The notes under the pieces were generated by a model. The model was not told the DNA's origin. It was given only the letters and a program-made list of their open reading frames with translations, and made no database searches. Below, piece by piece: positions 1 through 6,242 of a stretch of 10,517 nucleotides of DNA. Every line of letters starts with the position of its first letter. The stretch's first letter is position 1. The stretch is from Nocardioidaceae bacterium. GTDB lineage: Bacteria; Actinomycetota; Actinomycetes; Propionibacteriales; Nocardioidaceae. The translations under genes and the position numbers were made by a program. The stretch spans positions 1 through 10,517 of the forward strand of contig JAICRS010000100.1 of NCBI GenBank assembly GCA_025966335.1. The letters run 5' to 3'.

Positions 1-409
1 CCGGCGGCATCACACCGGCGTTGTGCACGAGTACGTCGAGGCGCTCCTCCTCGGCCCTCAACGATCCGGCGAACCGGCGTACGTCCGCGAGGTCCGACAC
101 GTCGCAGCGCCACAGCCGGAACTCCGCACCGGGACAGGAGACGGCCAGCGACGCGCGTACCCGCTCGCCCTTCTCCAGGTTCCGCACCACGAGGTGCACC
201 CGCGCCCCGAGCCGGGCGAGGCCCTCGGCGGTCGCGGTGCCGAGGCCCGACGTGGCACCGGTGACGATCGCCGACCGGCTGCGAAGGGCGTCCGGCGGGG
301 GATCAGCGGGCCAGGCGGGGAGTCGACGCCGTACGGCCAGACCCAGTCTCGAGTAGCCGAGCACCACGCTGCGGTCGAGGACCGTGTCGAGCAAGCTGCC
401 AGGTGTCAT
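1..409 (-). CDS. Short-chain dehydrogenase/reductase, N-terminal part (cut by left window edge)
   Basis: This reads leftwards from ATG at 409 as 136 codons without a stop, so the 3' end is missing. After an extension of about 43 residues comes a classical Rossmann start: the cofactor motif TGATSGLG at residues 50-57, a basic stretch (VVRNLEKGER) fitting NADP preference, the adenine-ring D in CDVSD, and HNAG near residue 131. The catalytic Ser and YxxxK would lie off the edge. The N-terminal extension (LLDTVLDRSV, YSRLGLAVRR) resembles actinomycete DHRS12-like SDRs, which I recall being found near DUF1365 and cyclopropane-synthase genes; this last point is recollection, not seen here. The start overlaps the stop of the MerR gene as ATGA (406-409). 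A GGGAGG ribosome site lies at 414-419, four bases upstream. It is almost certainly co-transcribed and translationally coupled with the regulator. The substrate is unknown. Confidence 0.9.
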   Translation of the reverse strand, partial: MTPGSLLDTVLDRSVVLGYSRLGLAVRRRLPAWPADPPPDALRSRSAIVTGATSGLGTATAEGLARLGARVHLVVRNLEKGERVRASLAVSCPGAEFRLWRCDVSDLADVRRFAGSLRAEEERLDVLVHNAGVMPP

Positions 410-1293
410 GCGTCCTCCCGGGCGCGGCTGTCGTCGAGGTAGCCGACGAGGCGATCGAACAGGCTCCGGGCGCGTCGAAGGTCGGAGGAGGCGGAGACCG
501 GAGTGCCGGACAGCCGTTCGTCGAGCTGCCACTCCACGTCCGGCGGGAACTTCTGGGCCAGGCCGGCGCAGATCCGCGCGGCGTCGCGCACCTCCACCGG
601 GTCCACGGTCCACAGCGTCTCGAACCGGCGCGCCCGGTCGGGCACGTCGTCCTGGTCCGGCAGCTGCCATCCGGTGACACACACCGGAAAGTCGGGGGAG
701 TCGCAGACCAGGAACCACTCCCGTTGCAGGGGCGAGTCGGGCGGGGTCGGCACCAGCCGCGGGGCAGCGCGGTCCGACTGCGCGGCGCCGGCATGCGCGC
801 TGTGACCGAAGTCGGCGAAGACCACCACCTGCTCCGCGGTGCGGGCAAGGTCTTCCCAGCGACCCCTGGACTGCAGGTAGAACCGCTCGTGCTGGAAGCC
901 GGCGAACAGGAGGGGTCGCTCAGCCCGAGCGCGGCTCTCGTCCTCGATCGCGCGGGTCAGCGCCAGCAGTGTCGGCTTGCGCAGTACCCGTGGTGCGAGA
1001 TGCGGATGCCGACGCCGTAGCCCGGCGAACACCGATGGCTCCGGAAGTTCGCCGTCGTGGGCATCGGTGCTCGCCCGAACGATCGCGGTGGCCATTCCGA
1101 GACCAGTCGCCCGCAGGCGCAGCACCTCGCCGACATAGCTCACGTCGGACTCGGTGTAGCGGCGGTGGCCGCCGGCGAGACGACGGGGGACGGGAGCGCC
1201 GTACCGCGCCTCCCAGCTGCGCAGCGTCGCCGCCGCGACCCCGGTGCGGTCGGCCAGCTCACGGATCGTCAGACCACCTGCTGCGTTGTTCAT
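406..1293 (-). CDS. MerR-family transcriptional regulator with C-terminal DICT sensory domain
   Basis: The protein has 295 residues. Residues 9-75 are a MerR winged helix: LTIRELADRTGV is the recognition helix region, followed by LRSWEARYG and the GGHRRYTESDV wing. From about residue 100 on the sequence matches the DICT domain found in actinobacterial MerR proteins and in cyanobacterial signalling proteins (FAGFQHERFYLQ, VVVFADF, REWFLVCDSPDFPVCVTGWQLP). The DICT ligand is not established; light or redox sensing has been proposed for relatives. There is no metal-binding Cys set as in MerR/ZntR and no B12 domain as in LitR/CarH. No ribosome site precedes ATG 1293, and TAAGTT lies about a dozen bases upstream on this strand, so the message may have almost no leader. 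It sits first in a two-gene unit with the SDR and is divergent to the 1378 operon. The family call is firm; the target is inferred. Confidence 0.92.
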   Translation of the reverse strand: MNNAAGGLTIRELADRTGVAAATLRSWEARYGAPVPRRLAGGHRRYTESDVSYVGEVLRLRATGLGMATAIVRASTDAHDGELPEPSVFAGLRRRHPHLAPRVLRKPTLLALTRAIEDESRARAERPLLFAGFQHERFYLQSRGRWEDLARTAEQVVVFADFGHSAHAGAAQSDRAAPRLVPTPPDSPLQREWFLVCDSPDFPVCVTGWQLPDQDDVPDRARRFETLWTVDPVEVRDAARICAGLAQKFPPDVEWQLDERLSGTPVSASSDLRRARSLFDRLVGYLDDSRAREDA

Positions 1294-1377
1294 GTTGCAG
1301 AAGCAAACTTAGGCATGGTGTTGAACTTAGCGCATGGACCGGCCTACAGTCGAGGACCCAACCAACCGGAGGACACG
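1294..1377. promoter_or_regulatory. Divergent promoter region with tandem AACTTAG operator-like repeat
   Basis: These 84 bases separate the minus-strand MerR-DICT gene from the plus-strand operon. For the operon, TTGAAC (1321-1326) and TACAGT (1345-1350) are spaced 18 bases apart, which is a good sigma-70 match with the slightly long spacer that MerR proteins favour. Direct copies of AACTTAG followed by (C)GCATGG start at 1306 and 1324, exactly 18 bases apart; the second overlaps the -35 box. A short inverted pair, TTGC (1295-1298) and GCAA (1303-1306), lies at the regulator's start. GGAGGA at 1368-1373 is the ribosome site for the first operon gene. Binding by the MerR-DICT protein is inferred from position only. 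Confidence 0.55.
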
Positions 1378-1641
1378 ATGACCACAGACAACGGCGCACG
1401 AGGTCCCGCCCCCGCCCCACAGAACCAGGACCGGGAGATCGTCGACTGGGCCGATCTGGGCCAGGAGATGTGGTCCTACCTCACCGGTCGCGGTGCAGCG
1501 ATCAACTACAGCTTCGTCGACATGACGGTCGAGGTCCCACGCGACACCGGTCCCCAGGCTCCCCGCGCAACCTGGAAGCTCAACGGCACGCTGCGCGTGA
1601 CCACCGCGGATCAGGAGAACCAGCCCGTCGGACAGGCCTGA
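1378..1641 (+). CDS. Small conserved-looking hypothetical protein, first gene of FHA operon
   Basis: The protein has 87 residues. I chose ATG 1378 because GGAGGA at 1368-1373 is correctly spaced and a promoter ends at 1350; the reading frame stays open further upstream but without support. The first 20 residues are polar and Pro/Ala-rich. The rest has an acidic helix (DWADLGQEMWSYL) followed by alternating beta-type stretches (AINYSFVDMTVEV, WKLNGTLRVTT). There is no signal peptide or membrane segment. I do not recognise a named family. Its stop (TGA 1639-1641) is one base from the ATG of the FHA gene, so the two are likely translated in a coupled way and may be partners. The beta-rich part resembles in style the opening part of the FHA protein, which may hint at similar folds, but I cannot show homology. 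Confidence 0.8.
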   Translation: MTTDNGARGPAPAPQNQDREIVDWADLGQEMWSYLTGRGAAINYSFVDMTVEVPRDTGPQAPRATWKLNGTLRVTTADQENQPVGQA

Positions 1642-1642
1642 C

Positions 1643-2545
1643 ATGTCTGTCACCCAGGTCGCGGCGGACCTCAGCTTCTCCGTGACGATCCCGGACCCCG
1701 ATGGGCCCGACCGGGTCGTGAAGGGCAGCCTGCGGGGCGAACGGTCGACGCTCGAGCTGCGCCTCGACGAGACGTCCGCGCTGACAAGCGGCAACGCCCT
1801 GCGGTTGGCCCGAGGGATCGGCAGTGCCCTCGGCGCGGCCGGAGTCACCATCCGGGTGCTGGGACCCAAGGGGCCGCTGGTGGACCTCGGGGCGGTCCGG
1901 TCGTCGTGGATGCAGCGCCGGCTGACCGGGTCCCGCAACGTGCGGGCGCACGCCGTACTCGAGCTGTTTCGACTGCGCCGGGGCGGTGCCCGATCGGTGG
2001 TCGCACCCTTGCCGTTGCTGCCGCCCGTGACGCCGACTCCGCTGGCACCGACGTTCCGGCGGATGCGGCGCCGACCCGTCACCACCACGCACGACCCCGA
2101 GGGCGGCGGCAGGCCGCGGTTGGTGTTCGCGCCCGGCCCGGCGCCGTGGCCGGGAGATCGGCAGCGGATCTTCGACCTCGACCGCCCGGTGACCAGGATC
2201 GGGAGCGCCCCGGACGCCGACCTCCGGCTGGACGGGATCGCCGCCGAACATGCCGAGATCCATCGAACAGCCGACGACGAGCTCGTCCTCGTCCAGCTCT
2301 CGGGCGTTGGCGCCAGCCTCCTCAACGGTGAACGGGTGCTCCCACCGCATCTCGCTGACGACCGGACGCGCCGGCACCTCCTGCGCACCGGTGCTCGGCT
2401 GCAGCTCGGTCGGTGGACGATGTCCTACTACCGTGAGGAGTACGCCGACCATGGTCGACCGTACGGCGGACGGGTGGGCGGCGAGATCGGTCGGCAGCGG
2501 CCTCAGCCGCCTCGTCGCACGGTCACCGACGAGCCAGCGTTCTGA
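1643..2545 (+). CDS. FHA domain-containing protein with degenerate phosphothreonine site
   Basis: The protein has 300 residues. Residues 1-110 form an unassigned beta-rich N-terminal region. Residues 111-150 are a basic, Pro-rich linker (PLPLLPPV, RRMRRRP). An FHA domain spans about 158-265, with RIGS (185-188), H203, and G223/N228. FHA domains normally bind phosphothreonine through Arg, Ser, His and Asn. Here the position three before H203 is Ala200 (IAAEH), so the canonical contact Ser is missing. A conserved-looking tail follows (YREEYADHGRPYGG, GGE). Partners would be Ser/Thr kinase substrates if binding is kept. The start follows the previous stop by one base; no strong ribosome site is visible, which points to coupling. 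The next gene starts 20 bases after the stop. The FHA call is firm; the biological role is unknown. Confidence 0.88.
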   Translation: MSVTQVAADLSFSVTIPDPDGPDRVVKGSLRGERSTLELRLDETSALTSGNALRLARGIGSALGAAGVTIRVLGPKGPLVDLGAVRSSWMQRRLTGSRNVRAHAVLELFRLRRGGARSVVAPLPLLPPVTPTPLAPTFRRMRRRPVTTTHDPEGGGRPRLVFAPGPAPWPGDRQRIFDLDRPVTRIGSAPDADLRLDGIAAEHAEIHRTADDELVLVQLSGVGASLLNGERVLPPHLADDRTRRHLLRTGARLQLGRWTMSYYREEYADHGRPYGGRVGGEIGRQRPQPPRRTVTDEPAF

Positions 2546-2565
2546 GACCGACCGAGAGGAGACCC

Positions 2566-3456
2566 ATGCGCATCCTGGTCGCCGGTGCGTCCGGCTTCGT
2601 CGGCCGACGCCTCTGCCCGGAGCTGGCCAGTCGCCACCACGACGTGCGTGCGATGACCCGGCGCCCGGAGACCTACACGGGGGTCGGGACACCGGTGCGC
2701 GGCGATGTGCACGAGCCGGACACGTTGGCTCATGCCATGGAGGGCTGTGAGGCGGCCTACTACCTCGTGCACTCGCTGGCCGCGAAGGACTTCGAGCAGC
2801 TCGACGCCGACGCGGCACGGTCTTTCGCGCGGGCCGCGGCCGACGCCGGTGTCCGCCGGATCATCTACCTCGGCGGCCTGGGTCGGGATCGTGACGAGCT
2901 CTCGGCACACCTGCGCAGCAGACGCGACGTCGAGCGGCTCCTCGGGTCGACCGGGATCCCGGTCACCACGCTGCGGGCGGGGATCATCGTCGGGCACGGC
3001 GGCGTGTCCTGGGAGATCACCCGGCAGCTCGTCGAGCACCTGCCGGCGATGGTGACCCCGCGCTGGGTGCGGACCCGGACCCAGCCGATCGCGGTGACGG
3101 ACGTCGTGCGTTACCTCGTCGGCGTGCTGGATCTCACCGAGGCGGCCGGACGGACGTTCGACATCGGCGGACCGGAGGTGCTCCAGTACGCCACGATGCT
3201 GCGCCGGGTCGCGGAGATCGAGCGCCGACGCCTCGTCATCGTGCCCATCCCGATGCTCTCGCCGCAGCTCTCGTCCCTGTGGCTGTCCTTGGTCACCGAC
3301 GTCGACACCCGCACCGGCCGGACCCTCGTCGACTCGATGGCCAACGAGGTGGTCGTCGAGGACGACAGCATCCGGACGATCGTGCCCTTCGAGCCCAGGA
3401 GCTTCGACGCGGCCGTCCGCGAAGCGCTGGCCGAACGCGCCGACCAGACCTCGTGA
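2566..3456 (+). CDS. Atypical SDR / NAD(P)H-binding protein (YbjT/NmrA-like)
   Basis: The protein has 296 residues and a clear ribosome site (GAGAGGAGA) before ATG 2566. The N terminus is a Rossmann fold: RILVAGASGFVG with glycines at 7, 10 and 13, then R28/R32-type basic residues suggesting NADP. Motifs typical of the large YbjT-like group are present: YYLVHSL (about 65-71), RIIYLGGLG, SRRDVERLL, LRAGIIVGHG, PRWVRTRTQPI and FDIGGPEVL. The classical YxxxK catalytic pair is not evident, as in other atypical SDRs. Many relatives, as I recall them, carry a C-terminal DUF2867 domain and run to about 480 residues; this protein stops after the SDR part, so it is the short form. It is cytosolic and its substrate is unknown. 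The stop TGA (3454-3456) overlaps the probable GTG start of the next gene. Confidence 0.9.
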   Translation: MRILVAGASGFVGRRLCPELASRHHDVRAMTRRPETYTGVGTPVRGDVHEPDTLAHAMEGCEAAYYLVHSLAAKDFEQLDADAARSFARAAADAGVRRIIYLGGLGRDRDELSAHLRSRRDVERLLGSTGIPVTTLRAGIIVGHGGVSWEITRQLVEHLPAMVTPRWVRTRTQPIAVTDVVRYLVGVLDLTEAAGRTFDIGGPEVLQYATMLRRVAEIERRRLVIVPIPMLSPQLSSLWLSLVTDVDTRTGRTLVDSMANEVVVEDDSIRTIVPFEPRSFDAAVREALAERADQTS

Positions 3457-4244
3457 CGCGCCCCGGACCGGTGGCTCGGGCTCGCACCCGCCTCTCCTCG
3501 CGGCTGCCGATGTCGCTCATGCACCGCGCGCCTGTCGAGCCCCGAGACTCGCGGCAGGTCCGGATCCGGCGCCGGCGTGTGGTGACCGGTGTGGCGGTGC
3601 TCGGCGCGGGCCTGCTGGGCCGCTCCATGTCGAGCCCGCCCGGATCGACGAAGTTCATCGTCACGACCCTGGCCGTCGCCGCGACCTGGACCGCGGGGGG
3701 AGTGCTGTCGGGCCCGCTGCACCTGGGCCGGATCCAGCACCGCGACGAGACGCTGCGCCGCCCGGTGATCATCCCGGTGGCCACGGGTGCCGGCGCGTTC
3801 GGAGTCTTCTACGGCTGCGCCTTGGTCGCGCGCCGGGTGCCGCTGCTGGACCACGCCCTCTCCCGGGTGCTTCGGTTCGCCGACGAGGGGAGCACCCCGA
3901 TGGTCGCGCTGACCGCATGCGCCAATGGTGTCGCCGAGGAGGTGTTCTTCCGGGGCGCCTTGTACTCCGCGCTGGACGATCGGCACGCGGTGCTGACCTC
4001 CACGGCCGTGTACACGCTGGCGACCGTGCCGACGCGCAACCCGGCGCTGGTGCTTGCGGCAGGTGCCATGGGCACCTTGTTCGCCCTCCAGCGCCGTGCC
4101 TCGGGCGGCATCCAGGCACCGGCGTTGACGCACCTGACCTGGTCGCTGCTGATGTTGCGCTTCCTGCCGCCGTTGTTCCGGTCGGCATGGAAGGAGCCAG
4201 CGGCGGGTACGGCGCGCCTTCCGAAGGGAGCACGTCATGGATGA
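3453..4244 (+). CDS. CPBP-family (CAAX protease / Abi-like) intramembrane protein
   Basis: I chose GTG 3453 because it forms a GTGA overlap with the previous stop; ATG 3510 (MSLMHRAP) is the alternative, and neither has a good ribosome site. The product has 263 residues from GTG. A basic N-terminal segment (residues 30-43) is followed by several hydrophobic stretches: about 43-56, 67-86, 104-125, 178-212 and 226-240. Motif 1 is intact: EEVFFRG at 162-168, with the Glu pair and R167 that define glutamic-type CPBP proteases. The second motif, normally FxxxH, appears as YTLAT (187-191) without its His. The last is H227 followed by S231 rather than Asn/Asp. Activity may therefore be altered or lost. 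Such proteins act in membranes on prenylated or other substrates, or serve as bacteriocin-immunity-like factors; here the role is unknown. It sits in the middle of the operon. Confidence 0.85.
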   Translation: MTRPGPVARARTRLSSRLPMSLMHRAPVEPRDSRQVRIRRRRVVTGVAVLGAGLLGRSMSSPPGSTKFIVTTLAVAATWTAGGVLSGPLHLGRIQHRDETLRRPVIIPVATGAGAFGVFYGCALVARRVPLLDHALSRVLRFADEGSTPMVALTACANGVAEEVFFRGALYSALDDRHAVLTSTAVYTLATVPTRNPALVLAAGAMGTLFALQRRASGGIQAPALTHLTWSLLMLRFLPPLFRSAWKEPAAGTARLPKGARHG

Positions 4245-4635
4245 TCGCCGGTTCGGGTTCTTGTTCGCGCCGTCGTACCGCGGGCCGGCCCGGGTCTTCG
4301 GCGTCACCGAGCGCACCGCCGAGGTGGTTCTTTCCGGCCAGACGCTGCACGCGCGGTTCGGGCGGTGGTCGATCAGCACCCCGCTCGACAACGTCGACGG
4401 CGTCCAGATCACGGGACCGTACGGCTTCCTGAAGACGGCCGGGCCGGCGCACCTGTCCCTGGCGGACCGGGGGCTCACCCTCGCCACCAACGGTGACCGC
4501 GGCGTGTGCATCAGCTTCCGCGAGCCGGTGCCGGGGATCGAGCCGACCGGCCGGATCCGGCACCCGAACCTCACCGTGACCGTCACCGACTGCGACGGCC
4601 TGGCCTGGGCGCTGGCGCACCGCCCGGCGCCGTGA
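4237..4635 (+). CDS. Conserved actinobacterial protein of unknown function, last gene of operon
   Basis: The protein has 132 residues. ATG 4237 overlaps the preceding CDS by eight bases and has AAGGGAG at 4224-4230 as ribosome site. It is beta-rich with no signal peptide or membrane segment. Stretches such as FGRWSISTPLDNV, VQITGPYGFLKT, GPAHLSLADRGLTLATN and RGVCISFREPV look like a family that I recall as uncharacterised in mycobacteria and relatives; I know no function for it. The overlap with the CPBP gene suggests that it works with the membrane protein, for instance as a cytosolic partner, but this is inference from gene order alone. A 109-base gap before the next gene suggests the operon ends here, although no strong terminator stem is visible after it. 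Confidence 0.85.
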   Translation: MDDRRFGFLFAPSYRGPARVFGVTERTAEVVLSGQTLHARFGRWSISTPLDNVDGVQITGPYGFLKTAGPAHLSLADRGLTLATNGDRGVCISFREPVPGIEPTGRIRHPNLTVTVTDCDGLAWALAHRPAP

Positions 4636-4681
4636 ACGGGTCCGCGACCTTTGCGATCGTGTGACAAACCCGGCGCGACCC

Positions 4682-4707
4682 GCATCGCCACCTGAGGTCC
4701 CGGGTAG
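4682..4707 (+). promoter_or_regulatory. Possible SigB-type stress promoter before the PRC-barrel gene
   Basis: GCAT (4682-4685), 16 bases, then GGGTAG (4702-4707) fits the loose actinobacterial SigB-type pattern GNNT-N14-16-GGGTA. It lies 37 bases before ATG 4745. The -35 element is weakly constraining, so this is suggestive only. No sigma-70 pair of comparable quality is visible in the same gap. Confidence 0.3.
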
Positions 4708-4744
4708 CCAAAGGGTCCACCCACAACAGGAAGGCAGGTGCATC

Positions 4745-5161
4745 ATGGCTGACCAGCCAGAGTCGACGCTTGTGAAGCTCGGCGACACCGACCTGACCCT
4801 GGCCAACCCCGCCGACGACGTCCGCGGGAGCACGGTCGTGGACCGCAACGGAAACGACGTCGGCGATGTCGACGGGCTGCTGATCGACGAGCACGAGAAG
4901 CGGGTCCGGTTCCTCCAGGTCGGCTCCGGGGGCTTCCTCGGGATCGGCGAGAAGAAGCGGCTGATCCCGGTCGACGCGGTGACCGCCGTCGACGAGAAGG
5001 TCCACCTCGGCGCCACCACCCGTGACCAGGTGGCCGAAAGCCTGGAGTACGACCCCGAGCTGGTCCAGGAGCGGGACTACTACAGCGGGATCTACGACTA
5101 CTACGGCTTCGCGCCGTACTGGGGTCCGGGCTACGCCTACCCGCCCTACCCCTACCGCTGA
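4745..5161 (+). CDS. PRC-barrel domain-containing protein
   Basis: The protein has 138 residues. ATG 4745 is preceded by AGGAAGGCAGG at a proper distance; an in-frame upstream GTG would add an unsupported segment. The PRC barrel spans roughly residues 24-90: GSTVVDRNGNDVGDVDGLLID, then a turn (LGIGEKKRLIPVDAV). PRC-barrel proteins bind partner proteins or small ligands and, as single-domain forms, are frequent in stress-responsive loci of actinomycetes. The C-terminal 30 residues are strikingly aromatic (many Tyr, plus Trp, Pro and Gly, ending YPYR), a low-complexity tail often seen in this type. No signal peptide is present. The gene is monocistronic, flanked upstream by a possible SigB promoter and downstream by a stem-loop. 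The exact role is unknown. Confidence 0.9.
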   Translation: MADQPESTLVKLGDTDLTLANPADDVRGSTVVDRNGNDVGDVDGLLIDEHEKRVRFLQVGSGGFLGIGEKKRLIPVDAVTAVDEKVHLGATTRDQVAESLEYDPELVQERDYYSGIYDYYGFAPYWGPGYAYPPYPYR

Positions 5162-5180
5162 GCCGGCGGTACGACGGACC

Positions 5181-5217
5181 GGGCGATCGCGTCCTCGAAA
5201 CATGACGCGATCGGCCC
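5181..5217 (+). terminator. Stem-loop after PRC-barrel gene
   Basis: GGGCGATCGCGTC (5181-5193) pairs with GACGCGATC-G-GCCC (5204-5217) with a single bulged G. The loop is ten bases. It starts 20 bases after the stop codon. No T-tract follows, which is usual for GC-rich actinomycete terminators. It could act in both directions. Confidence 0.6.
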
Positions 5218-5247
5218 ATGTCCGCGACGGGCGGCCGGGCTGACACT

Positions 5248-5261
5248 GGGAACAGGTTCCC
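5248..5261. promoter_or_regulatory. Palindromic operator candidate upstream of lipoprotein gene
   Basis: GGGAAC-AG-GTTCCC is a perfect 14-base palindrome with a two-base centre. It ends five bases before the GAGAGG ribosome site and 17 before ATG 5279. A two-base centre cannot form a good RNA loop, so a DNA site for a dimeric repressor is more likely. It is not a standard SOS box, since the spacing between GAAC and GTTC is two rather than four. Confidence 0.45.
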
Positions 5262-5278
5262 GGTCCGAGAGGTCGGCC

Positions 5279-6142
5279 ATGATGCCCAGACCTGTCCACA
5301 TGCTCGCCGCCACGTCCGTCGTACTGCTGGCTCTGTCCAGCTGCGACGCGACCGACACATCGACGCCGCAGGCGAGCACGAGTCCCGCGCCGAGCCCGAC
5401 CACCGACGCCACGGCCGCCGAGACGCAGCGGGCGGTCGCCCTCCCCGAGGTCGGTCAGTGCCGGATGATGTCGCCGAAGAAGGTGGCCGACCCGGAGTAC
5501 TTTCTCGACGACAGCCCGGTGGTTCCGTGCAGCGCGCAGCACGTGACCGAGACCGCAGCGGTCTACCCGCTCCATGAGGCGACCGTCGAGGCGGCCACCG
5601 AGTACGCAGGCCTGTGTGAGACGGCCGCGAACGCATATGCCGGGGGAGTCTTCGGCGAGGTCCCTTCATTCATGGGAATCTTCATGTTCCTGCCATCGCA
5701 GCGCCAGGTCGACCAGGGCCACGCGTGGGCACGCTGCGACGTGTCGATGGTCGCCGACACGCACTTCACGCGCGCGAACCCGACCACCGGATCGCTGAAA
5801 GACGCCGTGGATCGGGATCCGGCCGCTCTGTGGGGCTGCCTCGACGAGATGCCCGACGCCGCTCGGTCGCAACCGCTTGTCTCGTGCAAGGAGCCACACC
5901 TGACCGAGCTGACCGTGACGCTGATGCGACTCGACCGGCTGGAGCGATATCCCTCCGCGAAGGTGCTCGCGCGGGAAGGAGAGTCTCAGTGCGCCGATGA
6001 CCTGGCGGCGCAGCCGAACGCCGACCAGCTTCGCATCGAGCCGCACTGGGACATCGAAGAACGGATGATCGACGGAGACACCCTGCTCGGCGGCTGCTGG
6101 CTGATGCGCAAGGACGGGAAGCCGATGCCGGCCATGCAGTGA
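5279..6142 (+). CDS. Secreted lipoprotein with two Septum_form-type repeats
   Basis: The protein has 287 residues. GAGAGG at 5267-5272 supports ATG 5279 (5282 is a second ATG). A lipoprotein signal peptide ends in the lipobox LSSC with acylated C22. A Ser/Thr/Pro/Ala linker covers 23-55. The mature part contains eight Cys arranged as two similar units: C61, C84-x3-H88, C113, C153, and C187, C203-x3-H207, C238, C273. The motifs VPCSAQHVTE and VSCKEPHLTE mark the start of each unit. This matches the Septum_form family (septum formation family proteins, PF13845), named by association with cell division in actinobacteria, with no known biochemistry. Four disulfides outside the membrane are likely. 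It is monocistronic, with a palindrome before it and a stem-loop after it. Confidence 0.88.
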   Translation: MMPRPVHMLAATSVVLLALSSCDATDTSTPQASTSPAPSPTTDATAAETQRAVALPEVGQCRMMSPKKVADPEYFLDDSPVVPCSAQHVTETAAVYPLHEATVEAATEYAGLCETAANAYAGGVFGEVPSFMGIFMFLPSQRQVDQGHAWARCDVSMVADTHFTRANPTTGSLKDAVDRDPAALWGCLDEMPDAARSQPLVSCKEPHLTELTVTLMRLDRLERYPSAKVLAREGESQCADDLAAQPNADQLRIEPHWDIEERMIDGDTLLGGCWLMRKDGKPMPAMQ

Positions 6143-6167
6143 GTCGACGCTGGTCGCGCTGGAGGGG

Positions 6168-6195
6168 CGAGCCGGTCGAGGCGCTTGCCGGCTCG
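6168..6195 (+). terminator. Stem-loop after lipoprotein gene
   Basis: CGAGCCGG (6168-6175) pairs perfectly with CCGGCTCG (6188-6195) over a 12-base loop, beginning 25 bases after the stop codon. The following bases are only mildly T-rich. It separates the lipoprotein from the GlsB-type gene. Confidence 0.5.
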
Positions 6196-6242
6196 GCTAC
6201 GTTTGGTCATGACTCAGACGGGGGCGACCAAGGAGGTTCACA

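Noticed and set aside
303..1020. Long open frames on both strands opposite the MerR-DICT gene
   Set aside because: They are shadows caused by high GC; their translations are Arg/Pro/Gly-rich without domains, while the MerR-DICT frame has clear motifs.
3900..4145. Abortive-infection (Abi) phage-defence role for the CPBP protein
   Set aside because: The Abi label is a historical family name; there are no neighbouring defence genes, and the operon context does not suggest phage resistance.
5248..5261. SOS (LexA) box in GGGAACAGGTTCCC
   Set aside because: Actinobacterial LexA sites have four bases between GAAC and GTTC; here there are two.
3111..5575. Very long minus-strand open frames opposite the operon and PRC-barrel gene
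   Set aside because: Composition is Arg/Pro/Gly/Ser-rich with no recognisable motif, and they oppose well-supported genes.
6201..6226. SigB promoter before the GlsB-type gene (GTTT then a G-run)
   Set aside because: The -10 part lacks the TA of GGGTA, so the match is too weak to list as a feature.
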